From NCBI GenBank assembly GCA_030765525.1, contig JAVCCK010000009.1, positions 1 through 34,792 on the forward strand: a stretch of 34,792 bases of DNA, in the 5' to 3' direction. The position numbers and the translations under genes are program-made. The notes beneath the pieces were generated by a model. That model saw only the letters and a list, made by a program, of their open reading frames with translations, had not been told where the DNA came from and did not search any database. This DNA is from Candidatus Lernaella stagnicola (GTDB lineage Bacteria; Lernaellota; Lernaellaia; Lernaellales; Lernaellaceae). This document shows positions 1 through 8,210 of the stretch, in pieces; the first letter of the stretch is position 1, and each line of letters opens with the position of its first letter.

Positions 1-2653
1 GTGCCTCGTCGGTAGCGAGTTCGAGTTCGATGTCCTCGCCGATCAACCGGCGCAGCATGCGCCCGGCTTCGGCGATGGTCTCGTTGAGATCAAGCGCGCG
101 CGGATGGATGATCTGTTTTCGCGAAAAAGCCAGCAGTTGTTCAGTCAATCGGGCTCCGGAATCGGCCGCCTTGGAAATATCGCGCAAGTCGCGCGCTTTG
201 GGATCCTCCGGGTCGAACTCCTCCAGCAACAACTCGGCAAGCCCTTGGACCGCGGTCATAATATTATTGAAGTCGTGCGCTACGCCGCCGGCCAAGCGAC
301 CGACCGCCTCCATTTTTTGCGCCTGTTGGAGTTGTTCTTCCAGCGACAGACGGGCTTGTTCGGCCAGTTTGAACTCCGTGATGTCCGGAAACACCACAAT
401 CCCGGCGATGATGTCCCCTTCCTCATCCAAGAGCGGAGCCGCGCTGGCCGAAACCCAATGGTCATGGCCGTCGTGCCGAATGATCATTTCCCGGTTCGTT
501 GTTTTTTCTCCCCTTTTGATCGCGGCGGTCAGCGGCAGTTCATCAACTTTGTACGGCGTACCATCCGGATGGTACGAGGGCCAGAAAGAAAGGCGGTCCT
601 CTAACGCGATGGATTCGCCGTCGGATGGTCGGTTCGCGGTTAGTTCCAAGGCCTTGGTATTGAGCATCCGAATAACCACACCTGGTGAATCGGCGACGAC
701 GACCGGCACCGGCATTTGATCGATGGCGAATTGCAGCAGCCGCTCGTGCATTCGCGAACGTTTCTCGGCGAGCTTACGCTCAGTGATATCCGTGCAGAAC
801 GCGATATATTGGCCTTCGGATAGAGCCACAGCGTCCAATGCGGCATTCACAATGCGGCCGTCCTTCGTTTGCATTAGGACTTCCGTGGACAAACTACCGT
901 CGGCTTTCAATTGACGAAACATGTCGTCAGCGTCGGGAAACAGTTCGGGCGGCGAGATCTCGTTGATCATCATGCCCAGCAATTCCTCTTTCGTGTACCC
1001 GGTGATGTGGGAAGCTGCCGTGTTCACATCGACGAACATCCCCTCTGCGTCGGTCACAAGAATGCCGCCCGGCGCGTTTTCGACGTAAGCCTTATGTTTC
1101 TTTTCGCTCTCCCGCAGCGCGGTTTCGGCAAAATGCTGGCGGCTTGTGTCCTCGTAAACGACCACGATTTGGCCGTTGGGCAAACGGTAAGCCGTGTTCT
1201 CGACCCACTCGGTGATCCTGTCATCCTCGTAACGGCGAACGGGAAGATGTGTGGTCTCGCCGGTCTTGTAAACATGCCGAAGAACATCCAACAAGCCGAT
1301 ATCCGTGATTCCGGGGAACACGTCGGTCACCCGTTTGCCGACCACCTCCTCCTTTTTCACTTTGCTGCATCGTTCCCCGGCGGGGTTGATATCGACGATG
1401 AGGAAGTCTTCGCCGTTATCGATCGGTTCATAGACGACAACGCAACTTTCAATCGAATTGAAAAGTTGCCGCATCCGCGCTTCGGTTGTCTGCAGGCGAT
1501 CCTCGGTTTGTTTTCTTTCGATAATTTCGCCAATCAACCGTGCCGCCGTCCGCAGCCGCGCTTTGGCGTTTTCGATAATAAAAGGCGGCCGTGATTCGTA
1601 CTCCTGCGCCGATCGAAGTGGTTCTTCAACGTCGATTTGATAGCGCTCGGCGATTCCCTGGAGACGCTCCCGGTCTGTGGGCGGGTCTCCGTATCCAAAG
1701 TTGATGGAGCCGACGACTTCATCGCCGGCAAATATCGGTACCGCATAGAGTCGAATGCCGCCCCGACACTCAACGTCTACAATTTCGCCCGTCTCAACCG
1801 CCTCGCAAGACGCGTCATACCAACAGGCCCCATGGCAACGGCGTTGCCCGGAATTCAATGTCTGCTGCGAATCCCCCGGGCGTACTATTTGAGACGCATC
1901 ATCCAGAATGCCGCACCAAGCGGAGTGAAAGATCTCGATCGCGCTCTCACCGTCTTTCTCATATACGGCGACCGACGTGCCCAGTAAATGTACAAAATCG
2001 AAAACGATATCGCGCAGCACGTCTTTGCCCACGCTGGAGAAAACCAACCCGGCACCGCTGGAGGCGGACAAGTCTCCTGAGAACCGCTCGATAAATTCCG
2101 TCCGCCTGCCGGTATGTTCCCCCCCCCCAAGAAGCCATTCGATCTTTCTCAGTTCAACTTCGGCCCGGTGCTGCTCCGTAATATCTTGCAAAGATCCATA
2201 AAGACGCTCCGCCCTACCCGACGGCCCCATCTCGGCGCAACCCCATGTCACACAGCGGCGGATTGCGCCGTCTGATCGAATAAGTTCGATTTCAAAGTTG
2301 AACGTCGCTCCTTCTTCGATCGCTCGTTGAACCGCTTCCTGAACCCTTGCCAGGGAATCCCCCGCATATAGATAACCCTGTTCGCGATAATCCGGCGCCC
2401 CCCCGGCAGGGTCGATCTGAAGTATGTCGTACAGCCCATTGGTCCAAGTTACCGAACCTGTGGCCACATCCAATTCCCAACTGCCGATTCGCGCAATCTC
2501 TTCCTTTCGCGCCAACATTTTTTGCCGACGTCGCAGAGATTCTATTTGGGTGATTCTGGTTCGCAGTCGCGCGAGTTCGGCAAGCAATTCTTCTTTTTCT
2601 TTATGTTGGTCGCTCAAAAGGTGCTCCGATACTCTATCTCCGGACCAATCCAT
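1..2653 (-). CDS. Multi-PAS/GAF sensor histidine kinase (3' end cut by window edge)
   Basis: The minus-strand frame stays open from an ATG at 2653 to the left edge, giving 884 residues; an in-frame stop lies just upstream of the ATG. Domains in order: PAS at about 52-165 ending LQDITE; a GAF-like domain at about 205-330 with a Cys-rich stretch (CHGACW, VECRGGIRLYAVPI, GSINFGYGDPP); PAS at about 390-505; PAS at about 520-630 ending CTDITERK; PAS at about 640-765 ending FPDITEFK. The HisKA region follows, with the H-box AHDFNNI and phosphoacceptor His793. No membrane segment is seen, so it is probably a soluble sensor. The ATP-binding domain and any fused receiver lie outside the window. The ligand is unknown. 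The GAF-PAS-HisKA arrangement is common in Deltaproteobacteria. The family call is firm; the signal sensed is not known. Confidence 0.93.
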   Translation of the reverse strand, partial: MDWSGDRVSEHLLSDQHKEKEELLAELARLRTRITQIESLRRRQKMLARKEEIARIGSWELDVATGSVTWTNGLYDILQIDPAGGAPDYREQGYLYAGDSLARVQEAVQRAIEEGATFNFEIELIRSDGAIRRCVTWGCAEMGPSGRAERLYGSLQDITEQHRAEVELRKIEWLLGGGEHTGRRTEFIERFSGDLSASSGAGLVFSSVGKDVLRDIVFDFVHLLGTSVAVYEKDGESAIEIFHSAWCGILDDASQIVRPGDSQQTLNSGQRRCHGACWYDASCEAVETGEIVDVECRGGIRLYAVPIFAGDEVVGSINFGYGDPPTDRERLQGIAERYQIDVEEPLRSAQEYESRPPFIIENAKARLRTAARLIGEIIERKQTEDRLQTTEARMRQLFNSIESCVVVYEPIDNGEDFLIVDINPAGERCSKVKKEEVVGKRVTDVFPGITDIGLLDVLRHVYKTGETTHLPVRRYEDDRITEWVENTAYRLPNGQIVVVYEDTSRQHFAETALRESEKKHKAYVENAPGGILVTDAEGMFVDVNTAASHITGYTKEELLGMMINEISPPELFPDADDMFRQLKADGSLSTEVLMQTKDGRIVNAALDAVALSEGQYIAFCTDITERKLAEKRSRMHERLLQFAIDQMPVPVVVADSPGVVIRMLNTKALELTANRPSDGESIALEDRLSFWPSYHPDGTPYKVDELPLTAAIKRGEKTTNREMIIRHDGHDHWVSASAAPLLDEEGDIIAGIVVFPDITEFKLAEQARLSLEEQLQQAQKMEAVGRLAGGVAHDFNNIMTAVQGLAELLLEEFDPEDPKARDLRDISKAADSGARLTEQLLAFSRKQIIHPRALDLNETIAEAGRMLRRLIGEDIELELATDEA

Positions 2654-2674
2654 TTTGGCCGTTTTTGCGTCTTA

Positions 2675-2683
2675 ATTATAGCA
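2675..2683 (-). promoter_or_regulatory. Extended -10 promoter candidate for the histidine kinase
   Basis: Read on the minus strand, the sequence is TGCTATAAT: a perfect TATAAT preceded by the extended -10 TGn. The predicted start of transcription lies roughly 15 bases upstream of the ATG at 2653. No good -35 box is present, which is usual for extended -10 promoters. Confidence 0.45.
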
Positions 2684-2742
2684 GGTTTCTTCGCGTTTTT
2701 GCGGAGGATTGAACGCGCGAGAGGCTTTTTCTTAGCGCGGAA

Positions 2743-3258
2743 CTATCGTTCGCGAGTCTCAAGCAATCCGGCCAGAGATCGTTGCTGCTTGGTAGTAAAC
2801 GTGTTTTCGAAACGGCCGAATTTCACGCTCGCCGCCTTTGCCTCCGCCAGACGCCGCACGAGTTCCGGCGATACCTGCACGATCCACGTCAGGCTATGAC
2901 CGAGCGAGGAATCCCGAGGTCCCGAACTAACGTTCTGCGCGCTCATTTCGACGCGCTCGCCATCAATTAAGAAGCCGACGAAATCGTTATCCGTGTCGCG
3001 TAAATCCGTGCTGAACGCCCCGAAGAAAAACGTGACGACTTCGGGGGCTGCCGGTTTCCGGCCTTCTGCCGAAAAATGGGCCGACATCGTGCACGTATTC
3101 AGCGGGCCGGCAAAGTTCAGCAGGCCGGTCGACACCGTGGTCACATTTCGATACGAATCGTATTTGACGGTCGGCTCGGCGGAAAGTGACGCGCATCCGG
3201 AAAGCCCGACAAGCAGGGCAACGACGAGAAAAAAGCTTCTTCCGCACCAACATTGCAT
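2743..3258 (-). CDS. Small hypothetical lipoprotein
   Basis: 171 residues. The N-terminus has an Arg after two Cys, a hydrophobic core, and a clear lipobox LSGC at about residues 19-22, so the mature protein should be lipid-anchored. A GGAGGAG ribosome binding site sits about 6 bases before the ATG at 3258. The mature part is mixed alpha/beta, with a region resembling a small immunoglobulin- or beta-sandwich-type lipoprotein (FFFGAFSTDLRDTDNDFVGFLIDGERVEM). I recognise no catalytic motif and no named family. It lies 89 bases upstream of the histidine kinase on the same strand, but the kinase has its own promoter-like element, so linkage is uncertain. Confidence 0.8.
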   Translation of the reverse strand: MQCWCGRSFFLVVALLVGLSGCASLSAEPTVKYDSYRNVTTVSTGLLNFAGPLNTCTMSAHFSAEGRKPAAPEVVTFFFGAFSTDLRDTDNDFVGFLIDGERVEMSAQNVSSGPRDSSLGHSLTWIVQVSPELVRRLAEAKAASVKFGRFENTFTTKQQRSLAGLLETRER

Positions 3259-3452
3259 TTCAATCTCCTCCCCTTAGCTGCGACATTTATACGTCTTTTT
3301 GCTGCCTTCGTGTAGGGGTATTTTTTGCCTCGCGCCGACTCGGCGGTCTCCGCTAACAAGAGTCTCGGATCCGAAAACGGGTAATCGCCACCAACAGTGC
3401 TTATCATGATGGTCAGGAAGTTGATCGTCGATTTCATCAAAGGAGAATGGAC

Positions 3453-3791
3453 GTGAGCAACCACCTCCCACCCGCAACCGCGGTGAAGCTCGTTGATCTG
3501 GTCGCGTACGCCGACGACGCCGTGGTGAGTCGCACGCTGACCAAAAACGAGGCCGGGAATCTCACCCTCTTCGCCTTCGACGCCGGGCAAGGGTTGAGCG
3601 AACACACCGCGCCCTACGACGCAGTCGTGCAAATCCTGGACGGAGAGGCCTCGCTGACCATCGGCGGTGAAACGATGCAAGCCGTTCAAGGCGAAACGGT
3701 ATTAATGCCGGCCCACGTGCCGCACGCGCTTCACGCAGCCACGCGCTTCAAGATGCTGTTAGTGATGATCCGCGGTGGGGCCGAAACGTAG
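3453..3791 (+). CDS. Small cupin-domain protein
   Basis: 112 residues from a GTG start. An ATG at 3447 is also in frame, but the Shine-Dalgarno AGGAG (3441-3445) ends one base before it and sits 7 bases before the GTG at 3453, so the GTG is preferred. The protein is a single small cupin barrel: LSEHTAPYDAVVQILDGEASLTIGGE corresponds to cupin motif 1, and VLMPAHVPHALHA to motif 2 with its metal-ligand His residues. Such proteins bind a divalent metal; function ranges from sensing to dioxygenase or isomerase activity and cannot be set from sequence. It is followed after 20 bases by a hemerythrin gene with its own good ribosome binding site. The pair is probably co-transcribed and may relate to oxygen or redox stress (inference). 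Confidence 0.88.
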   Translation: MSNHLPPATAVKLVDLVAYADDAVVSRTLTKNEAGNLTLFAFDAGQGLSEHTAPYDAVVQILDGEASLTIGGETMQAVQGETVLMPAHVPHALHAATRFKMLLVMIRGGAET

Positions 3792-3811
3792 AAAAGAAAA
3801 GGAGTAAGGGC

Positions 3812-4360
3812 ATGGAAACGAAACGCAAAATGATGCCGATTGGTCCGCTTATGATCGAGCACCGGCTTATCGAGCGCATGATTCGCCGCATCGAACGTGA
3901 ACTCGAGGCGATGGCGCAGAGCGGTGAGGCGGACGTGCTGTTTCTAGACCGCGCCGTGGATTTTATCCGCACGTATGCCGACCGCTGTCACCACGGTAAG
4001 GAGGAGGACATTCTTTTCCGCGAGCTGGACAAAAAAGATCTGACGCCCGAGCAGCGTCGCATCATGGAGGAACTGTTCGAGGAACATGTCTTGGGACGTA
4101 ACACCGTCGCCCGGCTCGTCGCGGCACGTAATCGTTATGCTGACGGCGATGCAACGGCGTTGGCGGAAATCCGCGAGGCTTTGGCCACCCTGGTCGATTT
4201 CTACCCGGTGCATATTGAAAAGGAAGACAAGCATTTCTTCTTGCCGGTGATGGAACACTTCACCCAGGCCGAACGGGACGCCATATTGCAAGAGGGCTTT
4301 GATTTCGACGCCGGACTCATCCACGAAAAATACAAGGAACTCGTGGCAACGCTGGAATAG
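3812..4360 (+). CDS. Hemerythrin HHE-domain protein
   Basis: 182 residues, start ATG preceded by AAAAGGAG. It has a hemerythrin-like four-helix bundle with the expected di-iron ligand pattern: His17 in IEHRLIE, His61 and Glu65 in CHHGKEED, His92 in EEHVLGR, and His134 with Glu138 in HIEKEDKHFF. The length fits a single-domain bacterial HHE protein with a helical C-terminal extension. Family members bind O2 or related small molecules at a non-haem di-iron site and often act in oxygen or nitrosative-stress handling. No signal peptide is present, so it should be cytoplasmic. It follows a cupin gene by 20 bases, suggesting an operon. Confidence 0.92.
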   Translation: METKRKMMPIGPLMIEHRLIERMIRRIERELEAMAQSGEADVLFLDRAVDFIRTYADRCHHGKEEDILFRELDKKDLTPEQRRIMEELFEEHVLGRNTVARLVAARNRYADGDATALAEIREALATLVDFYPVHIEKEDKHFFLPVMEHFTQAERDAILQEGFDFDAGLIHEKYKELVATLE

Positions 4361-4415
4361 CTCTAAGCACGAACTTAACCGTAGCGCTACTACTCCTTCA
4401 ATTTGACCCGGCCCC

Positions 4416-4442
4416 TTGCCGGAAAGCGGTTTCGCGTATAAT
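4416..4442 (+). promoter_or_regulatory. Sigma70-like promoter candidate upstream of the Cys-rich lipoprotein
   Basis: TTGCCG (4416-4421) and a perfect TATAAT (4437-4442) are separated by 15 bases, shorter than the ideal 17. The -10 lies 40 bases before the start codon at 4482. A perfect 10-bp palindrome GTAGCGCTAC (4381-4390) lies just upstream and could be an operator, but it is short. Confidence 0.4.
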
Positions 4443-4481
4443 CTCGCCAGACGCAAACAAACCATATTGGATTCAGCGACA

Positions 4482-5114
4482 ATGAGTAAATACTTCCTGG
4501 TAATTTTGCTTGCGATCCTCGCCCTGCTTTTCGCCTGCGCGGACGGAAACGACGGCCATAACGGTCAGGACGGCCAAGTCGTTTATGGCGACGATGACGC
4601 CGATGACGACGCCTCTGACGACGACACCGTGACGGCCGACGACGACGACGCCACCGACGATGACAACGACGACGCGACTCCCGGCGATGACGACGACGAC
4701 GACGACGGCCTGACCGTCGACGATCTGTTCTATGCTGACGATTGCCCCGAACTCGCTGAGTGCGTTGTCGAAAGCTGCCAGGATTTCTCGGACCCCGACA
4801 GCTACGCCCTGCTCAACTGCTCGCTGCAGTCCTGCCCGGATGAATACGACGCCTGCTTCGGCCCTTACGGAACCGGCGAATGCGTGTCCGTTCTCAAATG
4901 CCTCGAGGCCTGCCTGCCCGACGATTGCCTAATGGAATGCATGGCCCCGGCGTCCTACGACGAACTGCTCGAATTCGCGGAAGTCGGCATTTGCGTCGAA
5001 GACAACTGCCCCGACGCCCTGGCCGACCCGCTGGGTAACATCGGCTGTTTCCTCGGTGTCTGCCTTGACCCGGTGGCCACATGCTGCGGCGGAACCATCT
5101 TCGGGTGCATGTAA
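4482..5114 (+). CDS. Cys-rich lipoprotein with collagen-like and Asp-rich tether
   Basis: 210 residues. ATG 4482 is chosen because it begins a canonical lipoprotein signal peptide (MSKYFLVILLAILALLFAC, lipobox Cys19); the in-frame codons upstream do not resemble a signal. After the Cys come Gly-X-Asp/Asn triplets (GND, GHN, GQD), then an Asp-rich stretch at about residues 37-75, then a compact domain of about 130 residues with 18 cysteines, several spaced CxxxC or CxxxxC. An even number of Cys in an exported protein suggests disulfides; metal binding is an alternative. I do not recognise the family. The gene is followed after 32 bases by a Tat-exported flavoprotein that carries the same Gly-X-Asp motif after its own lipobox Cys, so the two are probably co-expressed partners. 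Confidence 0.85.
   Translation: MSKYFLVILLAILALLFACADGNDGHNGQDGQVVYGDDDADDDASDDDTVTADDDDATDDDNDDATPGDDDDDDDGLTVDDLFYADDCPELAECVVESCQDFSDPDSYALLNCSLQSCPDEYDACFGPYGTGECVSVLKCLEACLPDDCLMECMAPASYDELLEFAEVGICVEDNCPDALADPLGNIGCFLGVCLDPVATCCGGTIFGCM
4590..4706 (+). repeat. GAC/GAT low-complexity tract encoding an Asp-rich tether
   Basis: A near-continuous run of Asp codons inside the Cys-rich lipoprotein gene, residues about 37-75, interrupted mainly by Ala, Thr, Asn and Ser. It is imperfect and uses both GAC and GAT, so it appears maintained for the acidic peptide and not for the DNA repeat itself. Confidence 0.8.
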
Positions 5115-5146
5115 CACGAGCCCCCAACCTGCGGAGTTTTAAAACC

Positions 5147-6715
5147 ATGAGTAAAAACGACGACAAGACGATCAGCCGACGCGGTTTTCTACGCGGCGGT
5201 TTGGTGTTCGGCGCGGCAACCGTCACCGGCGTGCTGACCGGATGCGCGGGCGAAGACGGCGCGGACGGCAAGGACGGCAGCAACGCCTACGCCAGCGGCT
5301 TCGACATCGATTTCGCCGAAGAGTACGACGTGATCGTCGTAGGCGGCGGCGGCGCGGGCCTGACATCCGCCCTCGAAGCGGCGAACGCCGGAGCGTCGGT
5401 TCTGCTTCTGGAAAAACGCGATGCGCTCGGCGGCAGCACGGCGCTTTCCGGCGGCGTGGTGCAGGGTTCGGGAACTACGTATCAGCAAGCCTTCGGCATT
5501 ACGGGCGACAGCGCCGCGAAACACGAACAGTACTGGCTGCTGGCCGGGGAAGGCGCAGTGGACGAAGATCTCGTGAGCCTGTTGGCCGCGAACTCCGGCC
5601 CCGATGTCGAGTGGCTCGGTGGTCTCGGCGCGGTCTACGAAGACATCTACGCGGTGGACAGCATCCCTTACATCCCCGCCGACCTAATGCTCGCGCGCCT
5701 TCATGTGGCGACCGGGCTCGGCCACGGCTACGTCGATGTTCTGCAGGCGGCGGCCGAATCCGCGGGCGTGACGATTCGTCTCGAAGCCCCAGCCGCGGCG
5801 CTTATTCAGCACCCTGACCTAGGTATCGTGGGCGTCACGTCGACGGTGGACGGAGCCGACATCAACATTCGCGCCAAGCGCGCCGTGATCCTGGCGTCAG
5901 GCGGTTTTGACCGCAATCCCGAATTGGCGCGGGCGTTTTCACCGCAGCTTTACAATGACCTGCAAAACAACCTTGTGCTGTCCAATTCCGCCAACGAAGG
6001 CGACGGGCTGAAGATGGGCATGAACGTCGGTGCCGATTTGGCGGGCATGGGCGGCACGATCAGCTATCCGGCGATTCGCGTCGGACGAACCGAGGGCGGC
6101 ACGCCCATCCCCGGCATTTGGGTCAACGCGCAGGGCCAGCGCTTCGTCAACGAAGCGGCCCATTACGGATACGTGTCGCGCGCCATGTTCGCGCAACAGG
6201 AACACATCGTCTGGGCCGTGTTCGACGAAACCGTTCGCCAAATGGGCGGCGCTACGATCGGCGGCTGGAGCGACGATCTGAGCAGCGAAATCGAGAGTGG
6301 CAAAATCGTCACCGCCGACACGCCCGCCGGGTTGGCCGCGGCGATGGGCGTCAACGCGGGGATGTTTCCGCTCACGCTGGCCAAATGGAACAACGACCTA
6401 AACGGCGACGCCGCCGACAGCCTCTTCGGACGCGAGGTCGCTCTGCAAGCGTTGGACACGCCGCCTTACTTCGCCACGCGCTGCCTCTGCTACAACGTCG
6501 GTTCGGTGGGCGGATTGAAAATCGACACCGAAGCCCACGTGATCGACACCGCCGGGGCGGCGATTCCAGGCTTGTACGCGGCGGGGATGGTCTCGGGCGG
6601 GTTTATCGGCCCGTATTATCCCGGCAGCGGTACTGCGGTTTGCGCCACCTTGGTTTTCGGGCGCATCGCGGGGCGCAACGCTGCGGCAGAAGAGGAAAAG
6701 GTCATCGAGACGTAG
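5147..6715 (+). CDS. Tat-exported FAD-dependent oxidoreductase (fumarate reductase/ketosteroid dehydrogenase superfamily)
   Basis: 522 residues from ATG 5147, the Met that begins a clear Tat signal: SRRGFLRGG at 10-18, hydrophobic stretch, then LTGC (Cys33), so it may be a Tat lipoprotein. A Gly-X-Asp tether (GED, GAD, GKD) follows. The FAD site DVIVVGGGGAG (61-71) with Glu89 and GGSTALSGG mark the FAD_binding_2 superfamily; GLYAAGMVSGG and VFGRIAGRNAA are the C-terminal signature. The HHTMGG-type motif of flavocytochrome c fumarate reductase is replaced by NVGSVGG, and the C-terminal YYPGSGTA resembles the ketosteroid-dehydrogenase-type YPG motif, so a dehydrogenase of an organic substrate is likelier than a fumarate reductase. 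No haem motif is present. The substrate is unknown. The partner is probably the Cys-rich lipoprotein 32 bases upstream. Confidence 0.88.
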   Translation: MSKNDDKTISRRGFLRGGLVFGAATVTGVLTGCAGEDGADGKDGSNAYASGFDIDFAEEYDVIVVGGGGAGLTSALEAANAGASVLLLEKRDALGGSTALSGGVVQGSGTTYQQAFGITGDSAAKHEQYWLLAGEGAVDEDLVSLLAANSGPDVEWLGGLGAVYEDIYAVDSIPYIPADLMLARLHVATGLGHGYVDVLQAAAESAGVTIRLEAPAAALIQHPDLGIVGVTSTVDGADINIRAKRAVILASGGFDRNPELARAFSPQLYNDLQNNLVLSNSANEGDGLKMGMNVGADLAGMGGTISYPAIRVGRTEGGTPIPGIWVNAQGQRFVNEAAHYGYVSRAMFAQQEHIVWAVFDETVRQMGGATIGGWSDDLSSEIESGKIVTADTPAGLAAAMGVNAGMFPLTLAKWNNDLNGDAADSLFGREVALQALDTPPYFATRCLCYNVGSVGGLKIDTEAHVIDTAGAAIPGLYAAGMVSGGFIGPYYPGSGTAVCATLVFGRIAGRNAAAEEEKVIET

Positions 6716-6811
6716 ATCGCTCGTTGACCCGTTCAACTGACTTCGGGCCGTTTTCCGCAAGCCGAACGCCGGTGTGCCCGGCTATCCTTCCATATTGTCG
6801 TGTTTTTTATT

Positions 6812-6820
6812 TGGTATAAT
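6812..6820 (+). promoter_or_regulatory. Extended -10 promoter candidate
   Basis: TGGTATAAT: a perfect TATAAT with the extended -10 TGn, about 77 bases before the ATG at 6897. The -35 region (around 6792-6800, ATATTGTCG) is weak. Confidence 0.5.
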
Positions 6821-6896
6821 TGATACGGTGTTGGTCGTTTGACACGTTTTGTCCAGACCGCATAAAGTGGGTTGTATCGGTGGAAAGGGGACGGCC

Positions 6897-8210
6897 ATGG
6901 CGCGTAAGGGACAAACGCCGCTGAGTGAACGCGACGAGGCAATTCGGGAAGCGATCCAGACCATTTTGGGCATGTCGGTTCCCAAGTACATTTCGATCAC
7001 GTACGGCCGCTCGCAGAAGGCCGCGCAAATCATGTTCAACCAGCCCGAAACCCGCAAGGACCGCGACGAGGAACTACTGGACGAAATTTTCGAGAACAGT
7101 CGCGACGCCGACCGCTTTCTGACCCATTTCATCGCCCATATTCTCGGGTCCGATGAGCGCGTGCTGAGTAACATCCAAACGACTATCGATTCGCGCTTTC
7201 AACTCACGGAAGCGGAGAACACGATTCGCAGTTTGTCGCGGCCGATGCTCTCGGAGATCCCGGAAGTCAACCAGATCGAGATGGTCAACGACAAGTATTT
7301 CTACGCGGCCCTCGACATGCAGCGGGCCTGGGCCGACGCGAAGAAAAAGCAGGAAGACAGCGACGCGCCGGTGCGCATCCCCCACACGCACGAGCAAATC
7401 CGCCACGCCTTCCAAACGGTCATCGACATGGCCCGGCTCGTGATCGACCTGAAGTTGACCGACGATTCCCCCCGCGCCCGCGAAACCAAAGCGCGGGCCT
7501 ACGCGTTGCTGGCCGCCGCGGCGATTCAAATGGGGCGCTACGACATCGTGGAGCAAAGCCTCGCCGAGTGGCGCGATCGCTTCGAACTGCACAACGACGA
7601 GAATATCCCCCTGCGCGTTCGCAACCTGCTCTTCCAAAAGGAACTCTGGCTTCGCAAGCGCAAAGGAGAATTCGCCGCCGGCCTGAAAACCGCCGAGCAG
7701 CAGTGGAGCGCGTGCGCAACCGACGCCAAACCGGCGCGCTGGATGGAAGTTGAGCCCCTCGCTTGTATCGGGCTCGAACTGGCGGCCTTGGAATACCGCA
7801 CGCAGCAAAATCAACACGGAGAAAACAGCGCCGCGGCCGTTCAGGCGCAGGCCACCGTCTTACGCTGGCTGGAACGTTTCGACCACGCGCCCGACCGTAC
7901 CGAGGAAATCGGGCATTACCTCAATACCGACCCCGAACTCGAAGCGGTTCGGGAAAAATCAACCACGCCTCCCGTCGCGGAGAAATGGAGCGAACTGATG
8001 AAGAAATTCGGCATGTTGGCCTTGGTTTTGGCCGCCCTAACCCTGTGGGCGGCGCTCGTTGCCGGTGCCTCGCCGGACGTAAACCTTGCCGCGCCGGCTG
8101 GTCCGGTTTTGGATAGCGCGCAGGCGTTTTCGGCGGCGGACTGCCTCCAAGCGGGCGCCAACCCCGGCAAAATTGTTATGGATTTACTCCGCTGGATATT
8201 CGCCCTGTGA
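6897..8210 (+). CDS. Unrecognised helical (TPR-like) protein with one C-terminal membrane segment
   Basis: 437 residues from ATG 6897, preceded by GGAAAGGGG; a TTG at 6849 is in frame but has no ribosome binding site. I recognise no family. The N-terminal 100 residues are charged and helical (LSERDEAIREAIQTILG, RDEELLDEIFENSRD). The middle (about 160-360) is Ala/Leu/Glu-rich and looks like helix-turn-helix repeats of TPR type (RAYALLAAAAIQMGRYDIVEQ). A single hydrophobic segment near residues 378-398 (FGMLALVLAALTLWAALVAG) is followed by about 40 residues ending DLLRWIFAL. There is no signal peptide, so the bulk is probably cytoplasmic and tail-anchored. It may be an adaptor for a membrane or regulatory complex; nothing in the neighbourhood fixes the role. 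Confidence 0.72.
   Translation: MARKGQTPLSERDEAIREAIQTILGMSVPKYISITYGRSQKAAQIMFNQPETRKDRDEELLDEIFENSRDADRFLTHFIAHILGSDERVLSNIQTTIDSRFQLTEAENTIRSLSRPMLSEIPEVNQIEMVNDKYFYAALDMQRAWADAKKKQEDSDAPVRIPHTHEQIRHAFQTVIDMARLVIDLKLTDDSPRARETKARAYALLAAAAIQMGRYDIVEQSLAEWRDRFELHNDENIPLRVRNLLFQKELWLRKRKGEFAAGLKTAEQQWSACATDAKPARWMEVEPLACIGLELAALEYRTQQNQHGENSAAAVQAQATVLRWLERFDHAPDRTEEIGHYLNTDPELEAVREKSTTPPVAEKWSELMKKFGMLALVLAALTLWAALVAGASPDVNLAAPAGPVLDSAQAFSAADCLQAGANPGKIVMDLLRWIFAL

Noticed and set aside
911-1594. Plus-strand open frame within the histidine kinase
   Set aside because: The minus strand is a continuous PAS/GAF/HisKA protein across the whole interval; the plus-strand frame is a shadow.
4381-4390. 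GTAGCGCTAC palindrome
   Set aside because: A 10-bp perfect palindrome, but isolated and too short to separate from chance; mentioned only as a possible operator.
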